A stretch of DNA of 64,000 nucleotides. It comes from Streptomyces sp. Ru72 (GTDB taxonomy: Bacteria; Actinomycetota; Actinomycetes; Streptomycetales; Streptomycetaceae). The notes beneath the pieces were generated by a model that worked only from the letters and a program-made list of their open reading frames with translations, had not been told where the DNA came from and ran no database searches. The stretch spans positions 1 to 64,000 of the forward strand of contig NZ_PQSR01000004.1 in assembly GCF_002920635.1 (NCBI RefSeq), written 5' to 3'. Below, one piece after another: positions 18,243-26,822 of the stretch (its first letter is position 1; every line of letters starts with the position of its first letter). The position numbers were made by a program, and so were the translations under genes.

Positions 18243-18659
18243 TCAGGCAGTGGGCCCATCGAGCGGGTCGTCTGCTGTGGCCGTGTCCATGAGCCGCTCG
18301 GCTTCCGCCTCCGTTGCGGCCGGTGGCACGACGAGCAGGTCCCAGCGGCCGTGTCCCGGGGCGAGCAGGCAGACGGTGTGTTCGGCTCGTGGCGAGTCCG
18401 TCCGGCGCAGGTGCACCATCTGGTCCGCGACGAGCATCCCTTCCCCGGGCAGCGACCACATCGTCCCGTTCACGAGGACACTGCTGATGTGTCCCCAGCG
18501 GTGCGGCAACCCGGCGAGCAGTCCGGGCAGTTCGGCAGTCAGGTCGTACGACCTCGGCCACCAGGCCCCGTCGATACGCCGAGCCGAGCCGCCCTGGCGA
18601 GGCTCCGCTCCCAGCCGCAGCCGGGCGGAAGACGGGGGAAGCGCAGAGGAGGTCGTCAT
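18243..18659 (-). CDS. DUF5994 family protein (paralogue 1)
   Basis: A 138-residue protein with the family core DGAWWPRSYDLTAELPGLL at about 33-51 and the C-terminal half GRWDLLVVPPAATEAEAERLM. The function is unknown; the family is found mainly in actinomycetes, often near stress-sigma regulators. Start at 18659 has AGGAG five bases upstream. Two paralogues lie at 20710 and 22608. Downstream on the same strand of the small gene at 18772. Confidence 0.8.
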   Translation of the reverse strand: MTTSSALPPSSARLRLGAEPRQGGSARRIDGAWWPRSYDLTAELPGLLAGLPHRWGHISSVLVNGTMWSLPGEGMLVADQMVHLRRTDSPRAEHTVCLLAPGHGRWDLLVVPPAATEAEAERLMDTATADDPLDGPTA

Positions 18660-18771
18660 GAGGGCTCCTGGGGGCTGGTGCGGACGGGAGACCCGCCTCG
18701 GTCTGGGATTCGGCGGGCGGTGGCCGCTCCGCCGAGCGCCAGCCGGAGCCCGACGCAGGCAGGCGCACGCG

Positions 18772-19077
18772 TCACGCGGTCTCGCCCGGATGTGTCCGGT
18801 CGACGGGCGGTCTGCTGGCGTCCAGCCAGGAGCGGAGGGGGCCGGCGCCCCGCGCGGGATCGAGCGTGAGATGCAGACGCGTCCCTCTCCCCGACGCGAA
18901 CGCCGGATAGCTGCGCTGCTCGTCCCCGGCGAACAGCAGCCGGAGAACGTCCGCGACGTGCCGGGCCGCTTCGGCATCCATGGAGACGAGGCGCACCTCG
19001 ACCGTGCCCTCGGCGGGAACGTCGTCCGGAAAGTTTTCAGTCAAGGGTGAGGGCGACTGCAGGGATTCGGTGGTCAT
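18772..19077 (-). CDS. Small hypothetical protein upstream of DUF5994
   Basis: A 101-residue protein of unknown function, with the core EGTVEVRLVSMDAEAARHVA and RSYPAFASGRGTRLHLTLDP. Its composition looks genuinely coded (mixed alpha/beta, no low complexity) and it ends about 110 bases before the DUF5994 gene on the same strand, so the two are probably cotranscribed. The start at 19077 (MTTESLQ) has AGGTG upstream; an upstream frame to 19122 lacks a ribosome site. Confidence 0.6.
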   Translation of the reverse strand: MTTESLQSPSPLTENFPDDVPAEGTVEVRLVSMDAEAARHVADVLRLLFAGDEQRSYPAFASGRGTRLHLTLDPARGAGPLRSWLDASRPPVDRTHPGETA

Positions 19078-19465
19078 GGTCGGCACCTGCCCCGGGCCGT
19101 GCAACGGCTCGTGTCGTGTCACGCGGCCCTACCCTGCCGCGCGCCGAGGACGAGACCAGTCCTGTCACCGGTGTACGAAATACCCTCGACACTCCCCACC
19201 GTACTCCTGGTACTCCTGGCAACCCCGGCGCAGCGCGCTTCCGGTCGCGGGCGGCGTACGGTTGAGATACCGAGGGCATCACCACTCCGGCCGCCGCGCC
19301 GGGTCGTCCTCGGCGAGTGAGGAATCCCGAGCCACCTCAGCGGTCGGCGCGGAGACGGGTCGGCATCATGTCCGCCGCAGTCGAAGCAACTCCACGCAAG
19401 GTCGTACTGGCCGCCCGGGAGCCGCGTCCCCGTACCGGCCCGCGCTTCTGCCGAGGGGAGGCGTG

Positions 19466-20455
19466 ATGGTGCTCTCCCGGCTGGACATCCACCGGCGGAA
19501 CCGAGGGGAGGGGGCACTCGTCACGCTCGCCGGTGAGATCGGACCGGCCACGGCCCCGCTGCTGCGGGCCGCGCTGGAACAGTGTCTGCGCGACGGCGTC
19601 ACCGTCATCGACGTCGACCTGACCACGGTCGGCTCCTGCGACGCCAGGGGCTTGGACGTCTTCCTGTCGATGTCACGGCGCGCCGGCCGGGTGCACACTT
19701 CCCTGCGGTTGCACCACCCGTGTCCGCAGATCACCCGCCTCCTCACCGTCACCGGCTCCACCCCCTTGCTCCTCGCGGCCCCCACGGATCCCGTGCCGCC
19801 CGCGCTGCCCCGCGGCCTCTTGGAAACGGCCTCCTCAGGTCCGTCGGCCGACGGGACGCGGACGCCTGAGGACACCGCTCGCGCACCGGTCCTCAAGGAC
19901 GGAATCCGCCTGCGTCGGCTGACCCGTTGGCAGGCCGAGGGAGTGGAGGAGGACATCGCGGACCTGGCCATGGCGTCCGTCGCGAACACTCCCAGCGCGT
20001 TGTTCCACGGCCGGGGAGGGTTCCTGCGCCACCTGGCCGTCAGTGCCCGGCGCCCCGGCTTCGAGCTACTGGTCGCCGAGACGACGGTGCTGGTCGGTTG
20101 TGCCTACGGCTTCCCGCTGGGCCCGGACGGCTCCGGCCGGCGAGGGTTCGACCGATTGCTGCAGGAGAGCATCCAGCGGCTCACCACCTGCGCACGGTTC
20201 GTCATCCTCACACAGGTCGTCGCCCATCCGCACGCTCAGCGCCGCCACATCGCCCGCCGACTGCAACAGCGCCTGCTCACCGACCAGGACACCGCCCTGG
20301 GAGTCACCCTGCTCCATCCGGCCGACCAGGCCGGACATGCCGTATTCGAGTCCTGGGGCTGGCAGAACATGGGACAGGTCGTCGGGCTGCCCGGCCCTGT
20401 CGCCCCCTGCGTGCTGACCCTTCCCCTGGAAAGCCCCTCACCGGCAGGCCGGTGA
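19466..20455 (+). CDS. STAS-domain protein with C-terminal GNAT-like domain
   Basis: A 329-residue protein. Residues 1-105 form a STAS (anti-anti-sigma) domain: GALVTLAGEIGPATAPLLRA and DLTTVGSCDARGLDVFL, where a serine at the SpoIIAA phosphorylation site is present (GSCDARG). Residues 140-325 resemble an acyltransferase/GNAT fold (VAETTVLVGCAYGFPLGPDG, VAHPHAQRRHIARRL), an unusual fusion. Start at 19466 lies behind GGGGAGG. With the phosphatase at 21345 it suggests a partner-switching relay. Confidence 0.75.
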   Translation: MVLSRLDIHRRNRGEGALVTLAGEIGPATAPLLRAALEQCLRDGVTVIDVDLTTVGSCDARGLDVFLSMSRRAGRVHTSLRLHHPCPQITRLLTVTGSTPLLLAAPTDPVPPALPRGLLETASSGPSADGTRTPEDTARAPVLKDGIRLRRLTRWQAEGVEEDIADLAMASVANTPSALFHGRGGFLRHLAVSARRPGFELLVAETTVLVGCAYGFPLGPDGSGRRGFDRLLQESIQRLTTCARFVILTQVVAHPHAQRRHIARRLQQRLLTDQDTALGVTLLHPADQAGHAVFESWGWQNMGQVVGLPGPVAPCVLTLPLESPSPAGR

Positions 20456-20709
20456 TCACACTGCTGTGGTCGCGATGAGCCGGTGGGCTGTACCCTTCTC
20501 GGCCGTACCAGCCGCGGTGGTACCGCCGCCTCTCGTCTGCGGTACGAATGCGCCCTCCGTAATACGCCGGTTGCGCCCCGCGCCGTCCGCCATGGCCGGG
20601 GGTACCCTGGCAGTTACCGAGAGCTTTTCGGCCGCACGACCACGGCGAGGCCGTTCCCGGCGAGTGACGAACGCAGGCAGCCGAAAGCCGCCCGGGACGG
20701 GATCGCACG

Positions 20710-21222
20710 ATGGACGCCATCACAAAGCCCGCCGAAGGCGCACAACCAGGTGACGCGCACACCTACCGGATGCCCTTGCCCCGTCTCAGTCTCACGCCGG
20801 GCGTCAGCCACGGTCCGCTGGACGGAGCGTGGTGGCCGCGCTGCGACGCGCTGGAACTGGAGTTGCCCGCGCTGGTCGCCTCATTGGACCCGGCCGTCGG
20901 CACCGTCACCCGGGTCACCGTGGACCCCGCGTCCTGGCCCGATGCCCCGCAGAAGGTGATGGCGCCCGGTCACGTGATCGAGGTGGTCCGGAGCGACCCG
21001 GCCGCCGAAGCGCATGCCCTCACCCTGGACTGCAGCACCACGGGGCGCTGGGAACTGCTGGTCGCCCCACCCGACGAGCCGGCCGGAGCAGCCACCCGGC
21101 TGCTGACCGCCGCCGCCGACCCCGAAAACACGCTGTCGGCTCCGCGCATCCTGGCACTCGCCGAGAGCGGCCTCGACGCAGAAGCCACATGGGCGTCGGA
21201 AGGAGGCCCCGGACTCAGGTGA
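20710..21222 (+). CDS. DUF5994 family protein (paralogue 2)
   Basis: A 170-residue protein with DGAWWPRCDALELELPALVAS at about 37-57 and GRWELLVAPPDEPAGAATRLL near the C-terminus, the same two blocks as the paralogues at 18243 and 22608, plus a longer C-terminal tail. It is on the opposite strand to both and lies between the STAS protein and the phosphatase. The 254-base gap before it shows no gene. Function unknown. Confidence 0.8.
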   Translation: MDAITKPAEGAQPGDAHTYRMPLPRLSLTPGVSHGPLDGAWWPRCDALELELPALVASLDPAVGTVTRVTVDPASWPDAPQKVMAPGHVIEVVRSDPAAEAHALTLDCSTTGRWELLVAPPDEPAGAATRLLTAAADPENTLSAPRILALAESGLDAEATWASEGGPGLR

Positions 21223-21344
21223 GGGCCCACGCGGTCGGTCCCAGGTGACCGGCCGGCCGGTCCGGTCGTCGAATTCCCCGGTGGAGTCATGGCACGAGCG
21301 ATCTCTTCGCCGTCCCGCACCGCCGCTACCGATGCGCGCGGATC

Positions 21345-22553
21345 ATGGCGGGTGAGCGGATGATGCCCGGACGACGTGCGGACCACTCCGAGAGCTTCGG
21401 GGAAGCGCTGCTGGGAGCGGTTCTCGACCGCGCGCACGAGCTTCCTCCCCACCTCATCGGGTCCTTGGTCGCCGACGTGGTGGAGCGATTGGAGGGCCGC
21501 CGTCCGCAGGTGCTGCTGCAGGACTACGGCCAGCTGATGCTCGTACCCCTGCCCGGCGAGGGCCTCGCGGGCGGGGAGCCCCAGCTGATCGACGACTCCG
21601 ACGCGGGACGCTGCTTCCTCGACGCGGTCTCCGTCGAGGTGTCCGACGACGACGGTGTACGGGTCCACCTGCCGCTGCTGGACGGCGGTGACCAGGTGGG
21701 GGTCATGGCGGTGACGCTGAACAGCGTCGACGACCACGACCGCCGCCTGCTGCACAGGATCTCCGGCCTGGTGGCCGACCTGCTGGTGACCAAGCACGGC
21801 TACTCCGACCTGTTCTTCCGTGCCCGACGTGATGAGCCGATGAGCGTCGCCGCGGAGATCCAGTGGTCCCTGCTGCCACCGCTGGCGATGATCATGCCCA
21901 AGGTCGCCGTGGCCGGGATCCTGGAACCCGCCTATGACGTGGCGGGTGACAGCTTCGACTACGCGCTCAACGGGGACATCCTCCACGTGGTCATGATCGA
22001 CGCGATGGGGCACGGCCTGGACGCGGCCACGATGGCCACCGTGGCCATAGGCGCCTACCGCCACGCCCGCCGCGCCGGCATCGGGCTGTCGGAGATCTAC
22101 GACTTCATGGACCGGGCGGTGGCGGAGCAGTTCGGTCCCGAGCACTTCGTCACCGCGCAGATGATGCAGCTGGACACGACGACCGGACGGGTCCAGTGGG
22201 TCAACGCAGGGCATCCGCCGCCGATCCTCGTCCGCAACCACCGCGTCGCGGGCCGCCTGGCTGCCCCGACGACCCTCCCTGTCGGCCTGGGCGGTCCGGA
22301 GCCACGGATCAGCGAACTGGGACTGGAGCGCGGGGACCGCGTCCTCTGCTTCACGGACGGACTGGTCGAGGAGCACAAGACCAGTAGGGAGGAGTTCGGG
22401 GAGGACCAGCTGATCAACTGCGTGAACCAGCTGGAGAGAACCGGCCGCGGGGTCCGGGCGGTGACGCGCTCCCTGTCCCACACGCTCAAGCGGGCGCGGG
22501 GCGGACACACCACGGATGACGCGACGCTGCTCATGGTGGAGTGGCGAGACTGA
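21345..22553 (+). CDS. SpoIIE/RsbU-type PP2C serine phosphatase
   Basis: A 402-residue protein. The N-terminal 160 residues resemble a degenerate GAF-like sensor (LLQDYGQLMLVPLPGEG). From about 175 onward it is a SpoIIE-type PP2C phosphatase: AAEIQWSLLPP, YDVAGDSFDYAL, DAMGHGLDAA, NAGHPPPILV, CFTDGLVEEH and TDDATLLMVEW hold the metal-binding aspartates. Such enzymes dephosphorylate STAS anti-anti-sigma factors and release stress sigma factors. The natural partner may be the STAS protein at 19466. No kinase (RsbW-type) gene is in the window. Confidence 0.9.
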   Translation: MAGERMMPGRRADHSESFGEALLGAVLDRAHELPPHLIGSLVADVVERLEGRRPQVLLQDYGQLMLVPLPGEGLAGGEPQLIDDSDAGRCFLDAVSVEVSDDDGVRVHLPLLDGGDQVGVMAVTLNSVDDHDRRLLHRISGLVADLLVTKHGYSDLFFRARRDEPMSVAAEIQWSLLPPLAMIMPKVAVAGILEPAYDVAGDSFDYALNGDILHVVMIDAMGHGLDAATMATVAIGAYRHARRAGIGLSEIYDFMDRAVAEQFGPEHFVTAQMMQLDTTTGRVQWVNAGHPPPILVRNHRVAGRLAAPTTLPVGLGGPEPRISELGLERGDRVLCFTDGLVEEHKTSREEFGEDQLINCVNQLERTGRGVRAVTRSLSHTLKRARGGHTTDDATLLMVEWRD

Positions 22554-22607
22554 CCTCATCGTTGTCGTCCGCCAACATTCGCCGGCCTCGGCCGAAGTTG
22601 CGGCGTA

Positions 22608-23087
22608 TCAGTCCGGCAGAACCTGCCCGCTTCCGGTGTCGATGAGGATCTGTTCCGCCGCGGTGATGTTGCCGGCCCGCACCGCCTGGGCCATCGCGGC
22701 CTGGGCGGCCTCGGGTGTCGTGTTCGGCGGGACCACCATCAGTGAAAAGAGGTCCTGGTCGCCCCGGGTGATCAGGACGGTGTCGTCACCCACCGGGAAC
22801 GAGTCGATGTGCACCACCCGGTCGTCGACGACGATCCGCGTCGGCAGCCCTTGCCAGGCCGCGGTGTCCAGCCCGACACGTGACACGGGGCCGAGGTGCT
22901 CGGTGAGGGCGCTCAGCAGCGCGGGCAGCTCGGCACCGATGTCGCGCGACCGCGGCCACCACGCACCGTCCAGGACGCCTTCGCGCGACTCCGTCGTCTC
23001 CAGCCGGAGCAGCGCGCACCCCGGCCGCACGACCGCGTGAACGCCACTCGGCAGGTGCCGGGAAGGGGGTGAGTCGGAGCCGGTCAT
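22608..23087 (-). CDS. DUF5994 family protein (paralogue 3)
   Basis: A 159-residue protein with the family block DGAWWPRSRDIGAELPALLS at about 40-59 and DLFSLMVVPPNTTPEAAQAAM near the C-terminus. It is convergent with the phosphatase. I use the ATG at 23087 (MTGSDSP), although its ribosome site is weak; a GTG at 23147 would add 20 residues. Confidence 0.78.
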   Translation of the reverse strand: MTGSDSPPSRHLPSGVHAVVRPGCALLRLETTESREGVLDGAWWPRSRDIGAELPALLSALTEHLGPVSRVGLDTAAWQGLPTRIVVDDRVVHIDSFPVGDDTVLITRGDQDLFSLMVVPPNTTPEAAQAAMAQAVRAGNITAAEQILIDTGSGQVLPD

Positions 23088-23602
23088 ATGGGACCACCCG
23101 TCTTCGGGAACCGGTGCGAACACGGGGATTCGCCTCGCTTCTCCCACGCTACTCCGCGTGGCCCCGGGTTCGGAGTCTCCGGGATCGGCCCGACCGCGGT
23201 GCCTGCTTCGACGGTCGGAACCCCAGTCGCGGCATACGCTTCAGGAAAGGGGCGTATGCGGAAGCGGGGCGGGCACCCGGACGCCGGACGGTTCTGAGCG
23301 GTGGCCGCATATGTCCTCAGCGCCACCGCCGTAGGAGGTACGCATGGATGACGAACCACTGCCCTCGCCTGGCAACGGCTAGATGCGCCTCGTCGCGGCG
23401 CCTCCGAAGGCCGTTCGTGGCGTCGCCGAAGGTGGGTGCCTCACTGCTCACCCCGACCGAGCAGCGCAGCTACCCCGCCGGCCGCGAAGGCGCGACCCGC
23501 ATCCGTCTCACCATCGACCGGCAGGCGCGCCTCACACGGCTACGAAGCCCGCCGCCCCCGTCGGTGCCCGCACCGTCGGCCACGAGCCCGAGAGTGACAG
23601 CC
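23088..23602. other. Intergenic region with a 12-codon leader-like ORF
   Basis: There is no clear gene in these 515 bases. A perfect ribosome site (AGGAGG) precedes an ATG at 23344 that reads MDDEPLPSPGNG and stops at 23382, possibly a leader peptide or the start of a lost gene. GCATACGC (23233) and GCGTATGC (about 23253) form an inverted repeat in the upstream part. Confidence 0.4.
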
Positions 23603-23884
23603 ATGACACTTCGTGAACGCAAGACCTACCGCCAGGCGATTCTCCGAGCCCTGTACGGGGCGGTCGAACGCAATCGTCCCGAGGTCAGCGGAGCGACACT
23701 CCGTGACGAGGTCTCTCTTCCCGACGCGGATCTCTCCGCAGCCTGCGCCTACCTGGCCGACGCGGGCCTGATCACCGTCGACTGGACATCGCACAAGACT
23801 CCCGCCACCGCCTCGCTGACCCATGAGGGCATCCGCTTCATGGAGGAGGAAGAAGAGTCGGCTGCATCGACTCAGGGTGACTGA
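23603..23884 (+). CDS. Small winged-helix-like hypothetical protein
   Basis: A 93-residue protein starting MTLRERKTYRQAIL. The pattern of short helices followed by YLADAGLITVDW and SLTHEGIRFMEEE looks like a winged-helix domain of the kind seen in small phage or plasmid regulators, with an acidic tail. The frame is open upstream, but codon usage and the MTLRE start fit best here. Function unknown; DNA binding is inferred from pattern only. Bases 23885-24097 after it hold nothing recognisable. Confidence 0.55.
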   Translation: MTLRERKTYRQAILRALYGAVERNRPEVSGATLRDEVSLPDADLSAACAYLADAGLITVDWTSHKTPATASLTHEGIRFMEEEEESAASTQGD

Positions 23885-24097
23885 CGCGGCGCCCGGTCGC
23901 TCCCCACCGCAGGAGGTCGCGGACGAGGTCGGGCGCTGCCGCTGCGAGGGGTGGACGACGTGCTGCGCGGGTGCCGGCGGTCACGTCCGACTGCCTGCTG
24001 GCCACCGGCCGTCGCGCTCTTCGCGGGGGACGTGACCTTCATCGCGGTAGTGGAGGCGCGCCGCGCCCTTGCCTCAGGATGCGGGCTTCGTGCGTGC

Positions 24098-24228
24098 GCG
24101 ATGCGTGAGCGGACTGCCCGGCACAGGGCGTCATACGGGGGATCGAGTACGCAGCTGCATGGCTGCCGACCAGGGCAAACAGCACTACGTAGCAGCGTTG
24201 AGCAGCCCCCGGCAAGGATTCGATCCCA
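24098..24228. repeat. 131-bp att-flank repeat, copy 1
   Basis: This stretch aligns over its whole length with 32941-33071 (both 131 bases), beginning GCGATGCGTGAGC against GCAATGCGTGAGC and ending GGATTCGATCCCA in both. Each copy runs directly into a tRNA-Arg 3' end copy. It contains the TGCGTGAGC motif that may be an integrase arm site. It reads as the conserved right arm of two related integrative elements. Confidence 0.7.
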
Positions 24229-24271
24229 CTCCTAAAGCGGGTGTCGCAGGTTCGAATCCTGCCGGGGGCAC
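24229..24271 (+). repeat. Attachment-site copy 2 (tRNA-Arg 3' end)
   Basis: These 43 bases, from CTCCTAAAGCGGGTGTCG to GCCGGGGGCAC, are identical to 17923-17965 in tRNA-Arg. The 5' half of the tRNA is missing, so it is not a working tRNA but an att junction between islands A and B. Confidence 0.85.
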
Positions 24272-24317
24272 AGCGCGTTACCGCTCTGACCTGGGGTTTC
24301 TCCCCCAGGGAGGGCTC

Positions 24318-24740
24318 CTATTCGGCCTCGGAGTCCTCGTCCGGGGCCGTTTGCGTGAGCGGTGTGTGAGCGGACGGAGAGTCGATCTCCGGAATTTCTC
24401 CTGACGGATCAGCATCATCCGGCACGGACTCCGGGCCGGGATGCTCTGGCTCCGCTTCGGGGGCGGTGTTCTCAGAGGTGGCGCGGGCGCGCGGGACGAG
24501 CCGGGCTGCGGCCTCGGCGATCGCCAGGTCGGCCTCGGGGAGCAGGCTCGTGTACGTGTCGGCCGTGACGGTGATCGAGGAGTGGCCGAGCATCTCCTGG
24601 ATGTCCTTCAGGTCGGCCCCGGCCGCGTGGGCGAGGGTCGCTGCGCCGTGGCGGAGGTCGTGGAGCCGGACCGGCGGGAGGCCGATCTCCTCGTACAGCT
24701 CGATGAACCGCGGGTGAGGGTCTGCTGGGTTTCGCGGGTC
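24318..24740 (-). pseudogene. Tyrosine integrase, C-terminal remnant
   Basis: Only the catalytic end of a phage-type tyrosine recombinase remains: VRLHDLRHGAATLAHAAGA holds the HxxR box, and MLGHSSITVTADTYTSLLP holds the GH box and the nucleophilic tyrosine. A long acidic tail follows to the stop about 50 bases from the att copy. The N-terminal domain and first catalytic arginine are absent; homology stops near 24740, where the IS3 remnant begins. The enzyme cannot be active. Confidence 0.85.
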
Positions 24741-24805
24741 AAGCGCAGCGGCCCGCCGTCGTCGGACACGCCCGTCCAGGCGTCGGCGGGGCAGGCTCGG
24801 GGGGG

Positions 24806-25262
24806 CGCTTGCGGGAGGGTGAGCGGGCCGAGCTGGAGCGACTGCGGGCCGAGGCCCGGGAGACGGACAAGCGCATCCGCGAGCTGAAGGAGACGGACAA
24901 GCGCATCCGCGAGCTGAAGATGGAGCGTGATGTGCGCCAGCGATTCGTGGCCTTGCGGGTGAAGTAGCTGAGGAAGACCCGGCCGTGGCGGCCAGGGTGA
25001 TCAGCAGCTGCAAGGCCGAACAGATTCCGCACCGCATCGGCTGCCGGGCACTGGGCGTGTCCAAGTCCTGGTTCTACAAGTGGCGCGATCGTGAACCGGC
25101 CGCACGTGCGGTGCACCGGCAGCACTTGGCGGAAGAGATCGAGGAGATCTTCCAGCGATCCGGGAACACTTACGGTTCGCCGAAGGTGTTCATCGAGCTG
25201 GTCCGGCGCGGCCGGCGAGTGTCGGGGAACACGGTCGCCAAGGCCATGGCGGTGAATCCCCT
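24806..25262 (+). mobile_element. IS3-family insertion sequence remnant
   Basis: The end of OrfA is readable from 24806 to a TAG at 24965-24967 (ERAELERLRAEAR ... KMERDVRQRFVALRVK) and the start of OrfB continues in another frame (VAARVISSCKAEQIPHRIG, SKSWFYKWRDREPA, then GNTYGSPKVFIELV), ending abruptly near 25262. This is the usual two-frame IS3 arrangement, but both ends and the DDE core are lost. OrfA carries a perfect 30-bp tandem duplication (24860-24889 and 24890-24919, ETDKRIRELK twice). Insertion here probably truncated the integrase. Confidence 0.8.
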
Positions 25263-25286
25263 CGATCTGCGACCGGCGCTATGCGC

Positions 25287-25976
25287 TCATCGGCAACTGA
25301 ATGCCCCGGCACCTCCAGCGAAAGCCTCGCCCGGGCGAATCGTTGCTGGAGTGTGTAGATCGGCTTGTGTACGACGGCGGACCTCTTCGACGCTGACGTC
25401 CGGGGCGAGTTCGGCAAGAACCAGACCGTCTGGGGTGACGTCGATGACGGAGAGGTCGGTGATGATGCGCTGGACGCAAGCCAAACCGGTCAGCGGCAGG
25501 GTGCATTCCGTGACGATCTTGGGAGTGCCGTCTTTGGCGTTGTGGTCGGTGAGGGCGATGACTTTGCGCGCTCCGTGTACGAGGTCCATGACGCCGCCCA
25601 TGCCCTTGATCATCTTGCCGGGGATGGTCCAGTTGGCGAGGTCGCCGTTCTGAGAGACCTGCATGGCTCCGAGGACGGCGACGTCGATGTGGCCGCCGCG
25701 GATCATGCCGAAGGAGAGGGCGGAGTCGAAGTAGGCGGCGCCGGGGAAAGTAGTGACGGTTTCCTTGCCGGCGTTGATGAGGTCGGGGTCGACGTCGGTT
25801 TCGGCGGGGTAGGGGCCAGTTCCCAGGATGCCGTTCTCGCTGTGGAGGACGACGTGGATGCCGGGGGGAAGGTGGTTGGGGATGAGGGTGGGCAGTCCGA
25901 TGCCGAGGTTGACGTAGGCGCCGTCGGGGAGTTCGGCGGCGGCGCGGGCTGCCATCTGCTGGCGGGTCCAGGGCAT
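25287..25976 (-). CDS. scoB: 3-oxoacid CoA-transferase subunit B
   Basis: A 229-residue beta subunit of a class I CoA transferase. The catalytic glutamate lies in [11 protein letters not shown], and [18 protein letters not shown] and the end of the domain are conserved. The enzyme moves CoA from succinyl-CoA to a 3-oxoacid; the heterodimer needs subunit A, whose gene overlaps this one in a TGATG junction but is frameshifted. The last 12-15 residues ([13 protein letters not shown]) look foreign and probably come from sequence joined at the IS3 junction. Could equally be PcaJ-like. Confidence 0.87.
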   Translation of the reverse strand: MPWTRQQMAARAAAELPDGAYVNLGIGLPTLIPNHLPPGIHVVLHSENGILGTGPYPAETDVDPDLINAGKETVTTFPGAAYFDSALSFGMIRGGHIDVAVLGAMQVSQNGDLANWTIPGKMIKGMGGVMDLVHGARKVIALTDHNAKDGTPKIVTECTLPLTGLACVQRIITDLSVIDVTPDGLVLAELAPDVSVEEVRRRTQADLHTPATIRPGEAFAGGAGAFSCR

Positions 25977-26746
25977 CAGTTCTCTCCGGCTTCGTGGGTG
26001 GAGCGCACCGTGCGCTTCTCGATTCGCTTGCCGCCGGCGGGGACGGGGCCGATGACCCGGTTGACGAAGATGCCGGGGAGGTGGACCGCTTCGGGCGGGA
26101 TGGTGCCGGGCTCGACGAGTTCTTCGACCTCGGCGATCGTGATCCGTCCGGCCATAGCTGCGAGTGCGTTGAAGTTGCCCGCGGCACGGCGGAAGACCAG
26201 GTTGCCGTGGCGGTCCCGCGCGCGGCGCGCACCAGCGCGTAGTCGCAGGTGATGGCTTCTTCCAGGACGAACGTCCTGCCGTTGAAGGAGCGTGTCTCCT
26301 TGGGTGGTGAGGCGGTGGTGATGCCTCCGGCTCCGTCGTATCGCCAGGGCAGCCCGCCGTCGGCTATCTGCGTGCCGACGCCCGCGGGGGTGTAGAAGGC
26401 GGGGATGCCGCAGCCTCCGGCGCGCAGACGCTCGGCGAGGGTGCCCTGGGGGATGAGTTCGAGCTCGATCTCCCCGGCCAGGTACTGGCGGGCGAACTCC
26501 TTGTTCTCACCGACGTAGGAGCCGGTGACACGGGCGATGCTTCCGGCGCCGAGCAGCACACCGAGACCCGCGTCGTCGACGCCGCAGTTGTTGGAGACGA
26601 CGTGCAGTTCGCCGGCGCCTTGGTCGTGCAGGGCGCCGATGAGGGTTTCGGGGATGCCGCCACAGCCCGAACCCTCCGACAGCCAGTGAGGCTCCGTCAG
26701 GAATGTCGGCGACGGCCGACTCGGCGGTCTCGATCACCTTGTCCAC
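25976..26746 (-). pseudogene. scoA: 3-oxoacid CoA-transferase subunit A, two frameshifts
   Basis: Homology runs through three segments: VDKVIETAESAVADIPDGAS and GGFGL from the GTG at 26746; then, after an extra G near 26665, GIPETLIGALHDQ through VGENKEFARQYLAGEIELE and CDYALVRA; then, after a missing base near 26220, [19 protein letters not shown] to the stop. The two shifts compensate, so only the middle 150 residues are out of frame. Either a decaying gene or two base-call errors. The start of scoB overlaps its stop. Confidence 0.8.
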
Positions 26747-26822
26747 GTCTGTCGTGGTCCTTCCTTGAAGAGCCTTCGCCCCGAGCGTGCCGGGGCGAAG
26801 GCTCGTGTGTGCGTCGGTGGGC

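Larger units (their letters stand above)
17923..24271. mobile_element. Genomic island A (eroded integrative element at tRNA-Arg)
   Basis: The interval is bounded on the left by the 3' end of tRNA-Arg (17923-17965) and on the right by an identical 43-base copy (24229-24271), the footprint of site-specific integration into a tRNA gene. It carries three DUF5994 genes, a STAS fusion protein, a SpoIIE-type phosphatase and small hypothetical genes, but no integrase or replication gene survives, so it is an immobile remnant if the reading is right. Confidence 0.6.

Noticed and set aside
18063..18869. A forward 268-codon frame just right of tRNA-Arg
   Set aside because: It is antisense to the DUF5994 gene at 18243-18659, with no domain and no ribosome site.
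23383..23616. A 77-codon frame upstream of the small winged-helix gene
   Set aside because: Arg/Pro/His-rich composition typical of a shadow frame, with no ribosome site; it overlaps the better-supported gene start at 23603.
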